Of a stretch of DNA of 64,000 nucleotides, positions 21,801 through 29,659 are shown one piece after another (position 1 is the first letter of the stretch; each line of letters begins with the position of its first letter). The position numbers and the translations under genes are program-made. Source of the stretch: Fuerstiella sp. (GTDB lineage Bacteria > Planctomycetota > Planctomycetia > Planctomycetales > Planctomycetaceae); the NCBI GenBank assembly GCA_022447185.1, contig JAKVAY010000047.1, positions 1-64,000 of the forward strand, read 5' to 3'. The notes below the pieces were generated by a model. The model worked only from the letters and a program-made list of their open reading frames with translations, had not been told where the DNA came from and made no database searches.

Positions 21801-21874
21801 ATATTCAGATGACCTGGCCGGAAATCGCCACACCACTGACTGTCAAACGTGTGGGGGGGCAAAGTGAAGTTTAG
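18818..21874 (+). CDS. WGR-domain and HEAT-repeat protein, likely retron effector
   Basis: 1018-residue cytoplasmic protein. Residues 1-80 form a WGR domain (YEVDLCEVGPEQFVVNF, then HRGSTLREGTKT, ending KKGYGRRG); the tryptophan-glycine of the signature is replaced by CGH. Residues from about 95 to the end are alpha-helical HEAT/ARM-type repeats (for example AIAWALGQCG-like, VQRFAGDLVLCHE, VREIGVRIIGQLPDH, VRESAWKMFEDNIPG, QLFAFGLLEEYF). No nuclease or ATPase motif is visible. WGR domains in other proteins bind nucleic acids. The start is GTG at 18818; no ATG gives the WGR start. A decayed SWIM-like gene overlaps its end and a retron ncRNA and reverse transcriptase follow, so I infer it is the protein partner of a retron. 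Confidence 0.85.
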   Translation: MKLIQEVSLEYRGVTSDKVYEVDLCEVGPEQFVVNFRCGHRGSTLREGTKTPTSVSKADALRVFNELVISREKKGYGRRGSSVDEVRARDDAVLRCLASGHTATGRWSRSRAVWRCGELQLCQAESRLNDLIGSGDAMLDYCIAWALGQCGSAESVDSLRRMESTHDAPAVRRIAAVSLLEVLDGADLQDAITECIDQLPEPLRHLARNGPADDFSEELNRVVVEAGREASYVLDIVYLIDNAHVRPALLELLRTARCDPGVFDRVRHIFKAAELRRDAEVFGIVARQFEPISSKFATLGRCHDPVSELLTTEENSRQSYGRQTRKYLRKRVWRTLQRIADSKQSCDYTYLAAGVLQAFSDDDALPVRQERRCRGGLHTRSHQFDSVHFDQYAKYFVFNRILYGNSRRFASDPTGLRFRCVPPFEPGNDVPHEREEAYPELWDQHPESVLELLFRSRCEPVHQFGVKVLRDANDFSRNLDAEDLFALLKSPYDVTNCFSFELAVSRYDPDAPDFRLVCALANCACQEARDQAFEWIDADVADFFQSTGLVVALVSGPHADTRRFVRDRFRNVALPERTMQIIAGRLMVQLHEFDLKDYPVVADMVETLLLVCGPHLRQVGDEVIRELLDHVSPEVQRFAGDLVLCHETFSSHPPDDVIRRLIESDHETVREIGVRIIGQLPDHILLDSVKFLTGLTRHEAADIRIAIRPTVRRLSESSPEFGERFARRLIDALLTPGAASGVPTHTAGILREDLRDYLAHIESDVVLTLLQSRSIPAQEIGSLLLATNVSSVDLSVNEIVRLASHEIRAVRESAWKMFEDNIPGMLAESEDAVKIVDSRQEDTRLFAFTFLCENFSKAGIISPDVLIHICNSVHSDVQQLGRSMVTRMFERGHGEEYLVKLSEHPSGDMQLFAFGLLEEYFSDSSDWLLQLLPFFIAVLSRGNCGRVARVRALTLLRQEAMKDELSARAVTEILSHMPATAVIADHAGAVELLLDIQMTWPEIATPLTVKRVGGQSEV

Positions 21875-22153
21875 TTATTCGTGTCAAAAGGACAGCCAGG
21901 TTGCAGATGGTGCATTACGAACAGAAGAATCGTTCAACCTCAATACTCGTCGGACGCCGACTATGTTTCAGGGCCGGTTCCGCAGGAACATTGTGTTTTT
22001 TTGAAGCAATCAGCGTGTTGCACGACAAAGGACCGTACTGCGTACAGACAGGTGCCCGTACAGCAGGACGAAATCGACTGGGGAACCATTGCTGCTCAAC
22101 AGAAGGATCAACCGTCCCGACCGATGCGCTGCACACTGGAAATTAGACCATAA
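21864..22153 (+). pseudogene. Frame-shifted N-terminal remnant of a SWIM-type partner gene
   Basis: A GTG at 21864 overlaps the WGR/HEAT stop by 11 nt and opens a 46-codon frame that ends MFQGRFRRNIVFF at a TGA (22002) directly after a run of seven Ts. Shifting frame, the reading continues FEAISVLHD (from 22000) and, in the third frame, KDRTAYRQ...QQDEIDW...AAQQKDQ (from 22028) to a stop at 22153. The three pieces in series look like the N-terminus of SWIM zinc-finger family proteins that follow WGR/HEAT genes (recalled, not searched). Even with both shifts repaired only about 95 codons remain and no SWIM CxC...CxH is present, so the gene is truncated, not merely mis-sequenced. Confidence 0.55.
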
Positions 22154-22173
22154 ACACTCAGAATAGAGAGATT

Positions 22174-22411
22174 CCGCGCGGAGTGATTCGGTGAGTGAGC
22201 CTTGCAACCCGGGTGGCGGATCGCCGTCCATGCAACCAGCTTTGAACCGCGTCACTGGTCCACTTGTGACTGTGCCGAGCAATGCCACCGTGTGCCGATT
22301 CCGGTGTCGATTCCGTGAATCGAATCAGCACACGGAGGCAGCCCGGCTTGAGTTGAGCGGACCAGTCCTGAGAGCCTTTCGAAGGGAAATCTCACAGTCC
22401 ACTCCGCGTGG
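22174..22411 (+). ncRNA. Candidate retron msr-msd non-coding RNA
   Basis: The region is bounded by complementary repeats a1 CCGCGCGGAGTG (22174-22185) and a2 CACTCCGCGTGG (22400-22411), 12 pairs with one G-U. Inside, an msr-like hairpin: GGGTGGCG (22211-22218), loop GAT, CGCCGTCC (22222-22229), closed by TTGCA/TGCAA (22202-22206/22231-22235). Then a long msd-like hairpin: ACTGGTCC (22254-22261) with GGACCAGT (22359-22366); GCCGAGC (22274-22280) with GCCCGGC (22341-22347); TGCC with GGCA; CCGTGTGC (22288-22295) with GCACACGG (22328-22335); tip CGATTC-CGT-GAATCG (22308-22322). A candidate priming guanosine is in TGAGC near 22199. a2 ends 14 nt before the RT start, as in known retrons. Confidence 0.85.
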
Positions 22412-22425
22412 TTTTTCGACATCCG

Positions 22426-24015
22426 ATGACAGCACGTGAGGAAATCTACGACCGCATCCGCAATTCATCGAAAGATGAGTTCATACTCGAAGAAATGATT
22501 CGTCTTGGGTTTTGGTCCCGTGATTCAAAGAAGCAGGTAGATTCGGCGGAAAAGATTCGGCGCGAGGACGAATTGAAGCGACAGCTTGGGGCACTGACCA
22601 GCGAAAATGTGTATTCGGGAAATGCGGATGTTCTAAAGAAACAGATCCGTAAACAGCGATTGGACGACTCAAGCGGCAGCAGGTACGCCACGAAAGAACG
22701 CCGTTTTCAGCAAAAGAATCAACCGGCGGGTGTATGGGGTGAACGCAAAAAATCTGAGGTCCTCTATCTGGGTGACGGTGTTTCGACATCGCTTAGTCAA
22801 CTTGAAGGCGACGCAGCAGTACTCAGTGAAAATGGCCTGCCTTTGCTGAATACTGTCGCAGATCTTGCACGTCAAATGGATCTCTCCGTTGGAGAACTTC
22901 GCTGGTTGTCTTTTCATCGTCGCGTGGCGACAGATACGCATTATCAGAGGTTCGGTGTTCCAAAAAAGACTGGCGGCATTCGAACGATTTCAGTACCCAG
23001 ACCCCGACTCAAACGGGTGCAGCAGTGGATTCTGCGGAATATCATCGAGAACGTTGATCTCCATCAATCTGCTCACGGATTTCGGAGAGGCCGTTCCATC
23101 GTCACGAATGCCAGCCCACACGTAAATTCGGACGTTGTCATCAACGTGGACATCATGGACTTCTTTCCAACCGTGACGTTTCCCCGGATTCGTGGTGTTT
23201 TCAGGCACCTTGGCTATTCTGGTCATCTCGCGACGGTTCTGGCGCTGCTTTGTTCAGAACCCGACCGTACGGAAGTGGAATTGGACAAACGCTCATACTT
23301 TGTGGCAAGAACTGAACGCCGTTTGCCACAGGGTGCTCCGACCAGCCCGGGAATTACCAATATCATTTGTCGTGGTCTGGATACGCGTCTCAACAGTATC
23401 GCGGAGCGGCTGGGTTTTCGTTACACCCGCTATGCTGATGACATTACGTTTTCCGGCTCCGGCGAGGCGATCACCATGGCCGGTCGTGTCTTGCGACAAA
23501 TTCGACATGTTGTTGAAAATGAAGGCTTCGTGCTCCACCCGAACAAGACGCGTGTTCTGCGAAAATCACGCCGTCAGGAAGTAACCGGGCTGGTTGTCAA
23601 TGACAGAATCAGCGTGCGACGAGATCTGCTTCGAAGCTTTCGGGCTACTTTGTTTCACATTGAGCGAGATGGACCTGTCGGAAAGTACTGGGGGCTGTCC
23701 GGCAATGTCATGCTGTCTATCGAAGGTTTTGCAAATTTTGTGGCGATGGTCGATGCCGACAAAGGTGCACGATTTCAGGAACGAGTACGAACGCTGCAGG
23801 AGCGTTACGGCCGGGGTGAGTTGAAGGGTGTGGTTCGTGAACGATGGCAGCCGCGAGAAAAACCGGATGGATCGGGGGCGACGGATCAGTATGGTAATTC
23901 GGGCACAGAGAATTCTAAGCAAAATGAGCATTCAATCGGGAACGTAGTGCGACAGAGACGGTGGTGGCAGTTCTGGAAATACTGGTCGTTTCTTTCTGAG
24001 GCTGCTGAGGATTAA
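22426..24015 (+). CDS. ret: Retron-type reverse transcriptase
   Basis: 529-residue RT. From the ATG at 22426: a charged N-terminal extension of about 140 residues, then the RT palm. FGVPKKTGGIRTISVPRP is the RT1/2 region; NASPH (228-232) is the retron-specific NAxxH motif; VDIMDFFP carries the first catalytic Asp (242); LPQGAPTSP lies at 300-308; YADD (336-339) is the active site; VTGLVVND (from 386) is the VTG motif that defines retron RTs. A C-terminal tail of about 90 polar residues ends in a Trp-rich patch (RWWQFWKYW). It should copy msd of the ncRNA just upstream, starting from a 2'-OH of the RNA. A GTG at 22408 inside a2 is an alternative start. Longer than the usual 300-400 residues because of both extensions. 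Confidence 0.93.
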   Translation: MTAREEIYDRIRNSSKDEFILEEMIRLGFWSRDSKKQVDSAEKIRREDELKRQLGALTSENVYSGNADVLKKQIRKQRLDDSSGSRYATKERRFQQKNQPAGVWGERKKSEVLYLGDGVSTSLSQLEGDAAVLSENGLPLLNTVADLARQMDLSVGELRWLSFHRRVATDTHYQRFGVPKKTGGIRTISVPRPRLKRVQQWILRNIIENVDLHQSAHGFRRGRSIVTNASPHVNSDVVINVDIMDFFPTVTFPRIRGVFRHLGYSGHLATVLALLCSEPDRTEVELDKRSYFVARTERRLPQGAPTSPGITNIICRGLDTRLNSIAERLGFRYTRYADDITFSGSGEAITMAGRVLRQIRHVVENEGFVLHPNKTRVLRKSRRQEVTGLVVNDRISVRRDLLRSFRATLFHIERDGPVGKYWGLSGNVMLSIEGFANFVAMVDADKGARFQERVRTLQERYGRGELKGVVRERWQPREKPDGSGATDQYGNSGTENSKQNEHSIGNVVRQRRWWQFWKYWSFLSEAAED

Positions 24016-24035
24016 TGTGATCATCATCGAAGTAC

Positions 24036-24069
24036 AAACCGGCGAATTTGGAGCGTCAAATCCCGGTTT
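24036..24069 (+). terminator. Hairpin just after the RT gene, possible terminator
   Basis: AAACCGG (24036-24042) pairs with CCGGTTT (24063-24069) and ATTTG with CAAAT inside. It starts 21 nt after the RT stop in a convergent gap. There is only a three-T tail, so it would be a weak intrinsic terminator. Confidence 0.4.
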
Positions 24070-24237
24070 GGCAGATGACTCCGTAACAGTGGATTTATGT
24101 CCCCCGCTCTTCAGAAGAAATCGCTTCCAGCAAGCATTTGGGGAAAATGTCCAGCGCAGACTTAACGAACCAGTTACGCTTCGGGGAAGTGTTCAGGTTA
24201 CCGAGGTCCGGTCCCCCTCTTCTTCATACCTGTACCA

Positions 24238-25986
24238 TTACAGGCCCTCGGCTGTTTGCCATCCGGTTGCATCAATGCGTTTCAGTTCCTCTTCGATCGA
24301 ATCTCCCTGATAAAAGGAAAACCAGCCACGGAGTCGCTGAGACTCGCCCGGAGCACAATCCGGGAATTTTCCATCACTGTGCATGCACGGACAGGGCGGA
24401 TTGAACCAGGTACTGTGGCACGGCGTCCATGCTGTGATAATCCAGTGGTTACGTTTCGAAGACCGTCGTGCAATGTATGGCGCCGACTCAATGATGTGTT
24501 CCTTCTCCGGATAAGCAAACTCCGGAGCCCCCTTTAGCATGATGCAGTTCTGCACACGCAACTCGCTGAGATGTTCCTCCGATCCATTACTGAGCCACAT
24601 TTCCATTTGCAGCGATTCACGGGTGGGTACAACCTTTGTGCCGAAAACGACGTTGTTCGGAAGTGTGCGTTCCATCAGCAGAGAACCGTCTGCCTGCTGC
24701 TCCCACTCCAGTGTTTCCAGTGGCAGATCCTGTTTTGTCCACATCGTTCCGATGTGAGTATGCGCCAGATACAGCAATCCATGTGTTGCCTCGTTGCTGC
24801 GGCGGATGGCTTCCGGAATATCCAGCACGAAGTAGTTATGTTGATCCCACGGGTCGAAAACGCTGATTTTTGTATCGCGTTGTGGACGCACAGCTCCGTC
24901 CAGGAAACTGATTCGCGGATGACGGCCGCCGGGATAGGGGAGCGTGAGCAGTGGCTGATTTGCATCGCGTTTCGGTCGTGTCTCGGGACGTATGTCAAAT
25001 CGTTTGAGTGCTGAGGTCACTTCTTCCGCAGTGAATCCGGTTGCTGTTCGAACTTCAGCTATTGTGTATCGATGATGCCAGACCATATTTTGCAGCCATG
25101 CTTTGAGGTCTGTATCACTTTCAGGCCTGCGGAAATTGTGGTTTGGTATTCCGGATTCGATCAATCGACGGCGGTCATTGATCACAAACTCCGGATCAGT
25201 CGGTCTGATTTCCGGATCCACGAATCGGGTGAGATCGCGCAGCGCAATGACAGTGAAGTCATTTTCAGCCAGGTAATTCATGTACAGCCGAAATCTGTCC
25301 TCCGGAGTATTCACCCAGGAATGTGCCGTGTCGGGTGCCCCGTGAAACTGCAGGACGGCGACGCGGCCGAACGCCGCCTGTTTAACGGCTTTCCTGAAGT
25401 CGTCGAGCGTCCAGTCAGGCCGGGCGTCTCCTGCAGAAGGAATCAACAACGGGTGATCCAGGCCAGGTTCATAGGCGATCCCCTGCCCGCGATCATAAGG
25501 ATATTCGGGTGCTCCGCCCCGTCGGGCAAACGTGATTCCAAGTTCCCGGAGAATCGGTAATGCCGCAGGGTCGATGCCGTTCGCCGGATACGCAAACGAT
25601 GTCGTGCGCGGGATGCCATATTCCATGCATCGAGTGTTGATTGCTTCGATCTGTTCCGTCAGCTGCTCGAGATTTTCAGGTCTGTCCGGCCGCAGGGACA
25701 TGTGGTCACGAGTATGATTACCGATCTCGAAACCATCTCGATGCAGTTGCGCTATTTCTTCCCAGGTCATGTAGTCCTTCTTGTTGGTTGTGAAGTCGAA
25801 TCCTTCTGTGATGAAGAAGGTCGCACCGAATCCGTATTTCAACAGGGTTTCCCGCACCACTGTGAAATGTGACTTCACAGAATCGTCAAACGTCAGGACG
25901 ACCAGTTTGTCAGTGATCGGTTCGAGTGCAATCGCCGGAATTGCCGTTAGACAGACAGACGCCGTCAACAGGAATCGGTGCATCAT
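24238..25986 (-). CDS. Polysaccharide deacetylase (NodB domain), secreted, with C-terminal extension
   Basis: 582 residues. The start is ATG at 25986 (25983 also possible), giving signal peptide FLLTASVCLTAIPAIA; the open frame runs further upstream but those codons are antisense to cysK and not coding. The NodB domain follows: LVVLTFDDS (catalytic and metal Asp), GNHTRDHMS (HxxxH metal ligands), SFAYPANG, and LQFHGAPDT near its end. A C-terminal part of about 320 residues has no domain I recognise. The enzyme likely de-N-acetylates or de-O-acetylates a glycan in the periplasm. It converges with the RT gene and follows cysK by 64 nt. Confidence 0.88.
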   Translation of the reverse strand: MMHRFLLTASVCLTAIPAIALEPITDKLVVLTFDDSVKSHFTVVRETLLKYGFGATFFITEGFDFTTNKKDYMTWEEIAQLHRDGFEIGNHTRDHMSLRPDRPENLEQLTEQIEAINTRCMEYGIPRTTSFAYPANGIDPAALPILRELGITFARRGGAPEYPYDRGQGIAYEPGLDHPLLIPSAGDARPDWTLDDFRKAVKQAAFGRVAVLQFHGAPDTAHSWVNTPEDRFRLYMNYLAENDFTVIALRDLTRFVDPEIRPTDPEFVINDRRRLIESGIPNHNFRRPESDTDLKAWLQNMVWHHRYTIAEVRTATGFTAEEVTSALKRFDIRPETRPKRDANQPLLTLPYPGGRHPRISFLDGAVRPQRDTKISVFDPWDQHNYFVLDIPEAIRRSNEATHGLLYLAHTHIGTMWTKQDLPLETLEWEQQADGSLLMERTLPNNVVFGTKVVPTRESLQMEMWLSNGSEEHLSELRVQNCIMLKGAPEFAYPEKEHIIESAPYIARRSSKRNHWIITAWTPCHSTWFNPPCPCMHSDGKFPDCAPGESQRLRGWFSFYQGDSIEEELKRIDATGWQTAEGL

Positions 25987-26050
25987 GATATTTATTCGCG
26001 CAGAGAGATGTGATGTCCGTCTCGATTTCGTTGCCAACATGCAGCGTTTA

Positions 26051-26989
26051 TCAGGCCACGTCGCGCGTAAATTCAAACATCGGAGTCGACAAATAACGTT
26101 CACCTGAATCAGGCAGAACAACGACAATTGTTTTGTCAGCGCTTTCGGGACGTTCAGCAACTTTGATTGCAGCCGCCAGAGCGGCTCCACTGCTGATCCC
26201 ACAGATAATGCCTTCTTCACGCGCGATACGTGGTGCCATTTCGATAGCTTCCTCACCGGACACCTGGACGACATCGTCAACCAGTGAGACATCGAGATTG
26301 TCGGGGATGAATCCAGCGCCAATTCCCTGGATCGGGTGTTTGCCAGGTTCTCCTCCTGAGATGACCGGACTGGTCGTGGGTTCCACGGCAATGGAGGTGA
26401 TCGATAGATTCTTTTCCTGTTTTAGAAACCGGGACACCCCGGTAATTGTCCCACCTGTGCCGACACCGGCGACGAAGATATCAATTACGCCTTCTGTATC
26501 CTGAAAAATTTCCGGTCCAGTGGTCTTGAAGTGTATTGCAGGATTCGATGGATTACTGAACTGCTGTGGCATATAGAAATTGTCCTGAGCGGCCAGCTCT
26601 TCTGCTTTGCTGATGGCACCCTTCATACCGTCAGCTCCAGGTGTGAGTACCAGGTTAGCCCCGAATGCTCGCAACATTTGCCGACGTTCCAGCGACATCG
26701 TGTCTGGCATTGTCAGCGTCAATTGATAGCCGCGAGCGGCACAAACAAAAGCCAGTGCGATACCCGTATTTCCACTGGTTGGTTCAACGACCTGCATGCC
26801 TGACTTGAGTCGACCATTTTCTTCTGCATCCCAGATCATCGATGCTCCGATGCGGCATTTGACGCTGTATGCCGGATTACGGCCCTCGATTTTTGCCAGT
26901 ACGGTTGCTTTGGTGTGACTTGCGAGCCGGTTAATCTGTACCAGTGGTGAGCGGCCGATTGACTGGGTGTTGTCTTTCAGAACGGGCAT
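26051..26989 (-). CDS. cysK: Cysteine synthase (O-acetylserine sulfhydrylase)
   Basis: 312-residue PLP enzyme making L-cysteine from O-acetylserine and sulfide. [12 protein letters not shown] opens the family pattern, the PLP lysine is Lys44 in AYSVKCRIG, the substrate loop is [12 protein letters not shown], the PLP phosphate loop is [15 protein letters not shown], and [11 protein letters not shown] lies near the C-terminus. Full length, ATG at 26989. Cytoplasmic. No serine acetyltransferase is adjacent. CysM cannot be fully excluded, but the motifs favour CysK. Confidence 0.95.
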   Translation of the reverse strand: MPVLKDNTQSIGRSPLVQINRLASHTKATVLAKIEGRNPAYSVKCRIGASMIWDAEENGRLKSGMQVVEPTSGNTGIALAFVCAARGYQLTLTMPDTMSLERRQMLRAFGANLVLTPGADGMKGAISKAEELAAQDNFYMPQQFSNPSNPAIHFKTTGPEIFQDTEGVIDIFVAGVGTGGTITGVSRFLKQEKNLSITSIAVEPTTSPVISGGEPGKHPIQGIGAGFIPDNLDVSLVDDVVQVSGEEAIEMAPRIAREEGIICGISSGAALAAAIKVAERPESADKTIVVVLPDSGERYLSTPMFEFTRDVA

Positions 26990-27297
26990 TCCGTTGTACC
27001 TTTCGATCAGACAGAGTTTTCGCTCAGAAATTCCTGAGTTTGCAACTGTTGTGTACCAAATTCGAGCGTTTTCGCTAAGTCCTGTCCGCGATTCGTTACA
27101 GGAGTCGGTCAGAATTTTCTGTCTGCAGGGAGGTAGATTTACGTGTCATGAACGAACCGCTGTCGGATGATCATGAGAATTGCACAAACGCCGGCCTTCG
27201 AGACTCGAAAGCGATCGGTTGGCACCTTATTAACAAACTTTCCGGCGATTGCGGCGTTGTGATCGTGACTTCTGTCTCTTTGTGTCCCCGCGTTTTT

Positions 27298-28347
27298 ATG
27301 CACCGACTTTATTCTTTGTTGTTTCCAGCGGCCGTTCTGCTGTCGCTGATTGGCGTGATGCCGGATCAACGGCTCGCGGAATCACAGTCCGGTATGTCGC
27401 TGGTGTCGGCAACTCACGGATTTTCCAGTGAATCCAGTGAGGTTACAGCCGGTGGTATGAGTGGACCGGAGAGTGAACCAGCGGTGGCTGATCGGAGTCA
27501 GTCGGTCGGCGACAGCACCTCGTATATGTTTATTCTGTCAGTGTATTGTTTGCTCATTGTAGCGGCATCATTGATAGGAGGCTGGCTGCCATCACTGATC
27601 CAGCTTACCCACACACGAATGCAGACGATTGTGAGTTTCGTCGGCGGTCTGATGCTGGGCACTGCGGTCTTTCACCTGATCCCGCATGCCTTTAACCAGC
27701 TGCGCCGCATCGATGACACGATGCTGTGGGTCATGTGCGGAATTCTGTTGATGTTCTTCCTGATTCGTACATTCCACTTTCACAATCATGGAATTGCTGA
27801 GGAAGCTCAGGAGGATGCCTGTGACCCGTGTGTACAGGATCATTCACACAGTCACGGTCATGTTCATTCGCATCCGCAGGCACATCAACTCAGCTGGGTC
27901 GGCATCCTGGTCGGTCTCAGTATCCACACGATGCTGGACGGAATTGCGCTGGGCAGTGCTGTTGATGCGGACAGTCTTTCGCTGCTCCCTGGGATCGGAG
28001 TGTTTCTTGCGGTACTCCTGCACAAACCCCTGGATGCCGTGTCCATCGCCACACTGATGGCAGTTGGTGGCTGGACCAGGAAACAAATATACGCTGTGAA
28101 CGCAGGTTTCGCTCTGATGTGTCCTGTGGGAGCAGGCTTGTTCCTGATGGGTATCAGACGTTTTCCTGGTCTTCAGCAGGAATTTGCCGGAGCAGCGATG
28201 GCGTTTTCAGCAGGCGTTTTTCTCTGCATCGCATTGAGTGACCTGCTTCCTGAAATGGAATTCCATTCGCACCATCGTTTGCGACTTTCGGTTGTTCTGT
28301 GCCTTGGGATTTTCAGCGCGTGGGCAATTCGGCACGTCCACGGGTAG
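27298..28347 (+). CDS. ZIP-family divalent metal transporter
   Basis: 349-residue membrane protein. From the ATG at 27298 the first segment (LYSLLFPAAVLLSLIGV) is a signal or first membrane helix; a start at 27148 would add 50 polar residues and is less likely, although GGGAGG is present at 27127. Eight or so membrane segments follow. VGLSIHTMLDGIALG and LLHKPLDAVSIATLM are the paired TM4/TM5 metal-site motifs of ZIP proteins (HxxxD/HK), and a cytoplasmic-loop cluster HSHSHGHVHSHPQAH is a zinc-binding histidine stretch. It should import zinc or a similar metal. Confidence 0.9.
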   Translation: MHRLYSLLFPAAVLLSLIGVMPDQRLAESQSGMSLVSATHGFSSESSEVTAGGMSGPESEPAVADRSQSVGDSTSYMFILSVYCLLIVAASLIGGWLPSLIQLTHTRMQTIVSFVGGLMLGTAVFHLIPHAFNQLRRIDDTMLWVMCGILLMFFLIRTFHFHNHGIAEEAQEDACDPCVQDHSHSHGHVHSHPQAHQLSWVGILVGLSIHTMLDGIALGSAVDADSLSLLPGIGVFLAVLLHKPLDAVSIATLMAVGGWTRKQIYAVNAGFALMCPVGAGLFLMGIRRFPGLQQEFAGAAMAFSAGVFLCIALSDLLPEMEFHSHHRLRLSVVLCLGIFSAWAIRHVHG

Positions 28348-28372
28348 CTCTGTTTGCATGAAGACGTGCGAG

Positions 28373-29659
28373 TTAGATTGCCCGCAGGACTGCAGATGCA
28401 CTTTGACCTCGGGCCGTACGATTCACTGAGACGGCTGTACGATTTCGGACCATCTGAGGGCCGTCTTTCACGACATTAACACGACAACGTGGATCCGGCA
28501 CCTCGTAGTTCAACGTGGCCGGTACTTCGCCGTATCGTATTGCCAGCACTGTTCCGGCCAGTTCAACAGCTCCAGCACCTGCGTCGAAATGTCCTGTATA
28601 GCTCTTCATCGCTGTGACCGGAATTCGAGAAACCTGGTCACCCAAAGCGAGGTGATAGGCGCGAGCTTCGACAATGTCATCGGCCTGAGTGCTCTTACCC
28701 TGTGCATTTATGTGACCAATTTCTTCCGGTCGAATGCCGGCACGCCGCATTCCTGATTCGATGGCTTTGACGAGCCCCAGACCAGTGGATTCGTTGGTGA
28801 CACCGCGACCATCACAGCCAGCGCCGACACCAATGACTTCGGCGTAGATGTCTGCTCCACGACTCACCGCATGTTCGTAGCGTTCCACAATGCACGTGGC
28901 AGCACCTTCGCCGACCACAGCTCCATCCCGTTCAAAATCGAAAGGTCGACAGGCTCGGGAGGGATCATCAGAACGCTGTGACAGACCTTCAAATCTATGA
29001 AATTTGGCAATGTCGACGGGGTGAATATTTGAGCTGCAGGCACCTACAATCATTGCATCGGCCCGGTCCGCTTCAATAATTCGTACTGCTTCGGCCAGCG
29101 CCAGCAGCGCTGACGCATCCCGAGATGTGATCGTATTATTGGGCCCCTGGGCATTGTGGTCGATCGAAACGTGGCATGCAGGCATGTTTGGCAACTGACG
29201 CAGAAGCCATAATGGGGCGATCTGACCGAGACCGTCCTCACCCCAGCGGGTCATATTGATCTCGTTGCCTCCCTCGCGACACGCTTCAACAGCAGCCGCC
29301 AGCTCTCCTGGGTGTGTCGTCATTCGTCCTGCACCGAAATTGACACCGAGTCGAAGTGGATCGATATCTCCGGACATCAACCCTGCGTCCGTCATCGCCT
29401 GACGGGCCGATGCCACGCCGAGCTGCATATCGCGGGTCATGACCTTCAGAAACTTTCGATCCCGCAGATGTTGAACGGGATCGAAGTCCTGCACTTCCGC
29501 TCCAAATGCTGACGGCAGATTATCGTGAGGGATCGAGAGAAAATCGATCCCGCTACGACTCTCTTTTAGACTCGTCCAGAATGCGTCTTTGCCAATGCCG
29601 ACAGGAGATACAACTCCCAACCCAGTGATGACAATGCGAGCACCATCCCGCGCAGCCAT
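28373..29659 (-). CDS. FabF-like beta-ketoacyl synthase homologue lacking catalytic Cys and one His
   Basis: 428-residue thiolase-fold protein with the complete KAS II layout: IVITGLGVVSPVG at the N-terminus, RPFDFERDGAVVGEGA, INAQGKSTQADD, and KSYTGHFDAGAG. By spacing, the active-site Cys of FabF (TACTS) is Asp181 here (TSRDAS), the first catalytic His (NAHGTS) is Gln320, while the second His (357) and the Lys (352) are kept. It should not condense acyl chains by the normal mechanism; it may act as a partner or chain-length-type subunit, or have another reaction. ATG at 29659 is the family start. No ketosynthase partner is adjacent. Confidence 0.85.
   Translation of the reverse strand: MAARDGARIVITGLGVVSPVGIGKDAFWTSLKESRSGIDFLSIPHDNLPSAFGAEVQDFDPVQHLRDRKFLKVMTRDMQLGVASARQAMTDAGLMSGDIDPLRLGVNFGAGRMTTHPGELAAAVEACREGGNEINMTRWGEDGLGQIAPLWLLRQLPNMPACHVSIDHNAQGPNNTITSRDASALLALAEAVRIIEADRADAMIVGACSSNIHPVDIAKFHRFEGLSQRSDDPSRACRPFDFERDGAVVGEGAATCIVERYEHAVSRGADIYAEVIGVGAGCDGRGVTNESTGLGLVKAIESGMRRAGIRPEEIGHINAQGKSTQADDIVEARAYHLALGDQVSRIPVTAMKSYTGHFDAGAGAVELAGTVLAIRYGEVPATLNYEVPDPRCRVNVVKDGPQMVRNRTAVSVNRTARGQSASAVLRAI

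Noticed and set aside
22408-22425. GTG at 22408 as start of the RT gene
   Set aside because: It lies inside the a2 repeat of the ncRNA; the ATG at 22426 leaves the RNA element free and fits the domain layout.
22426-24015. Reading the RT as a group II intron maturase or a diversity-generating retroelement RT
   Set aside because: No intron domain V or template/variable repeats were seen nearby, no maturase/HNH domain follows, and NAxxH plus VTG point to a retron.
25987-26391. Long N-terminal extension of the polysaccharide deacetylase frame
   Set aside because: It is antisense to cysK and carries no signal peptide; the signal peptide begins at the ATG at 25986.
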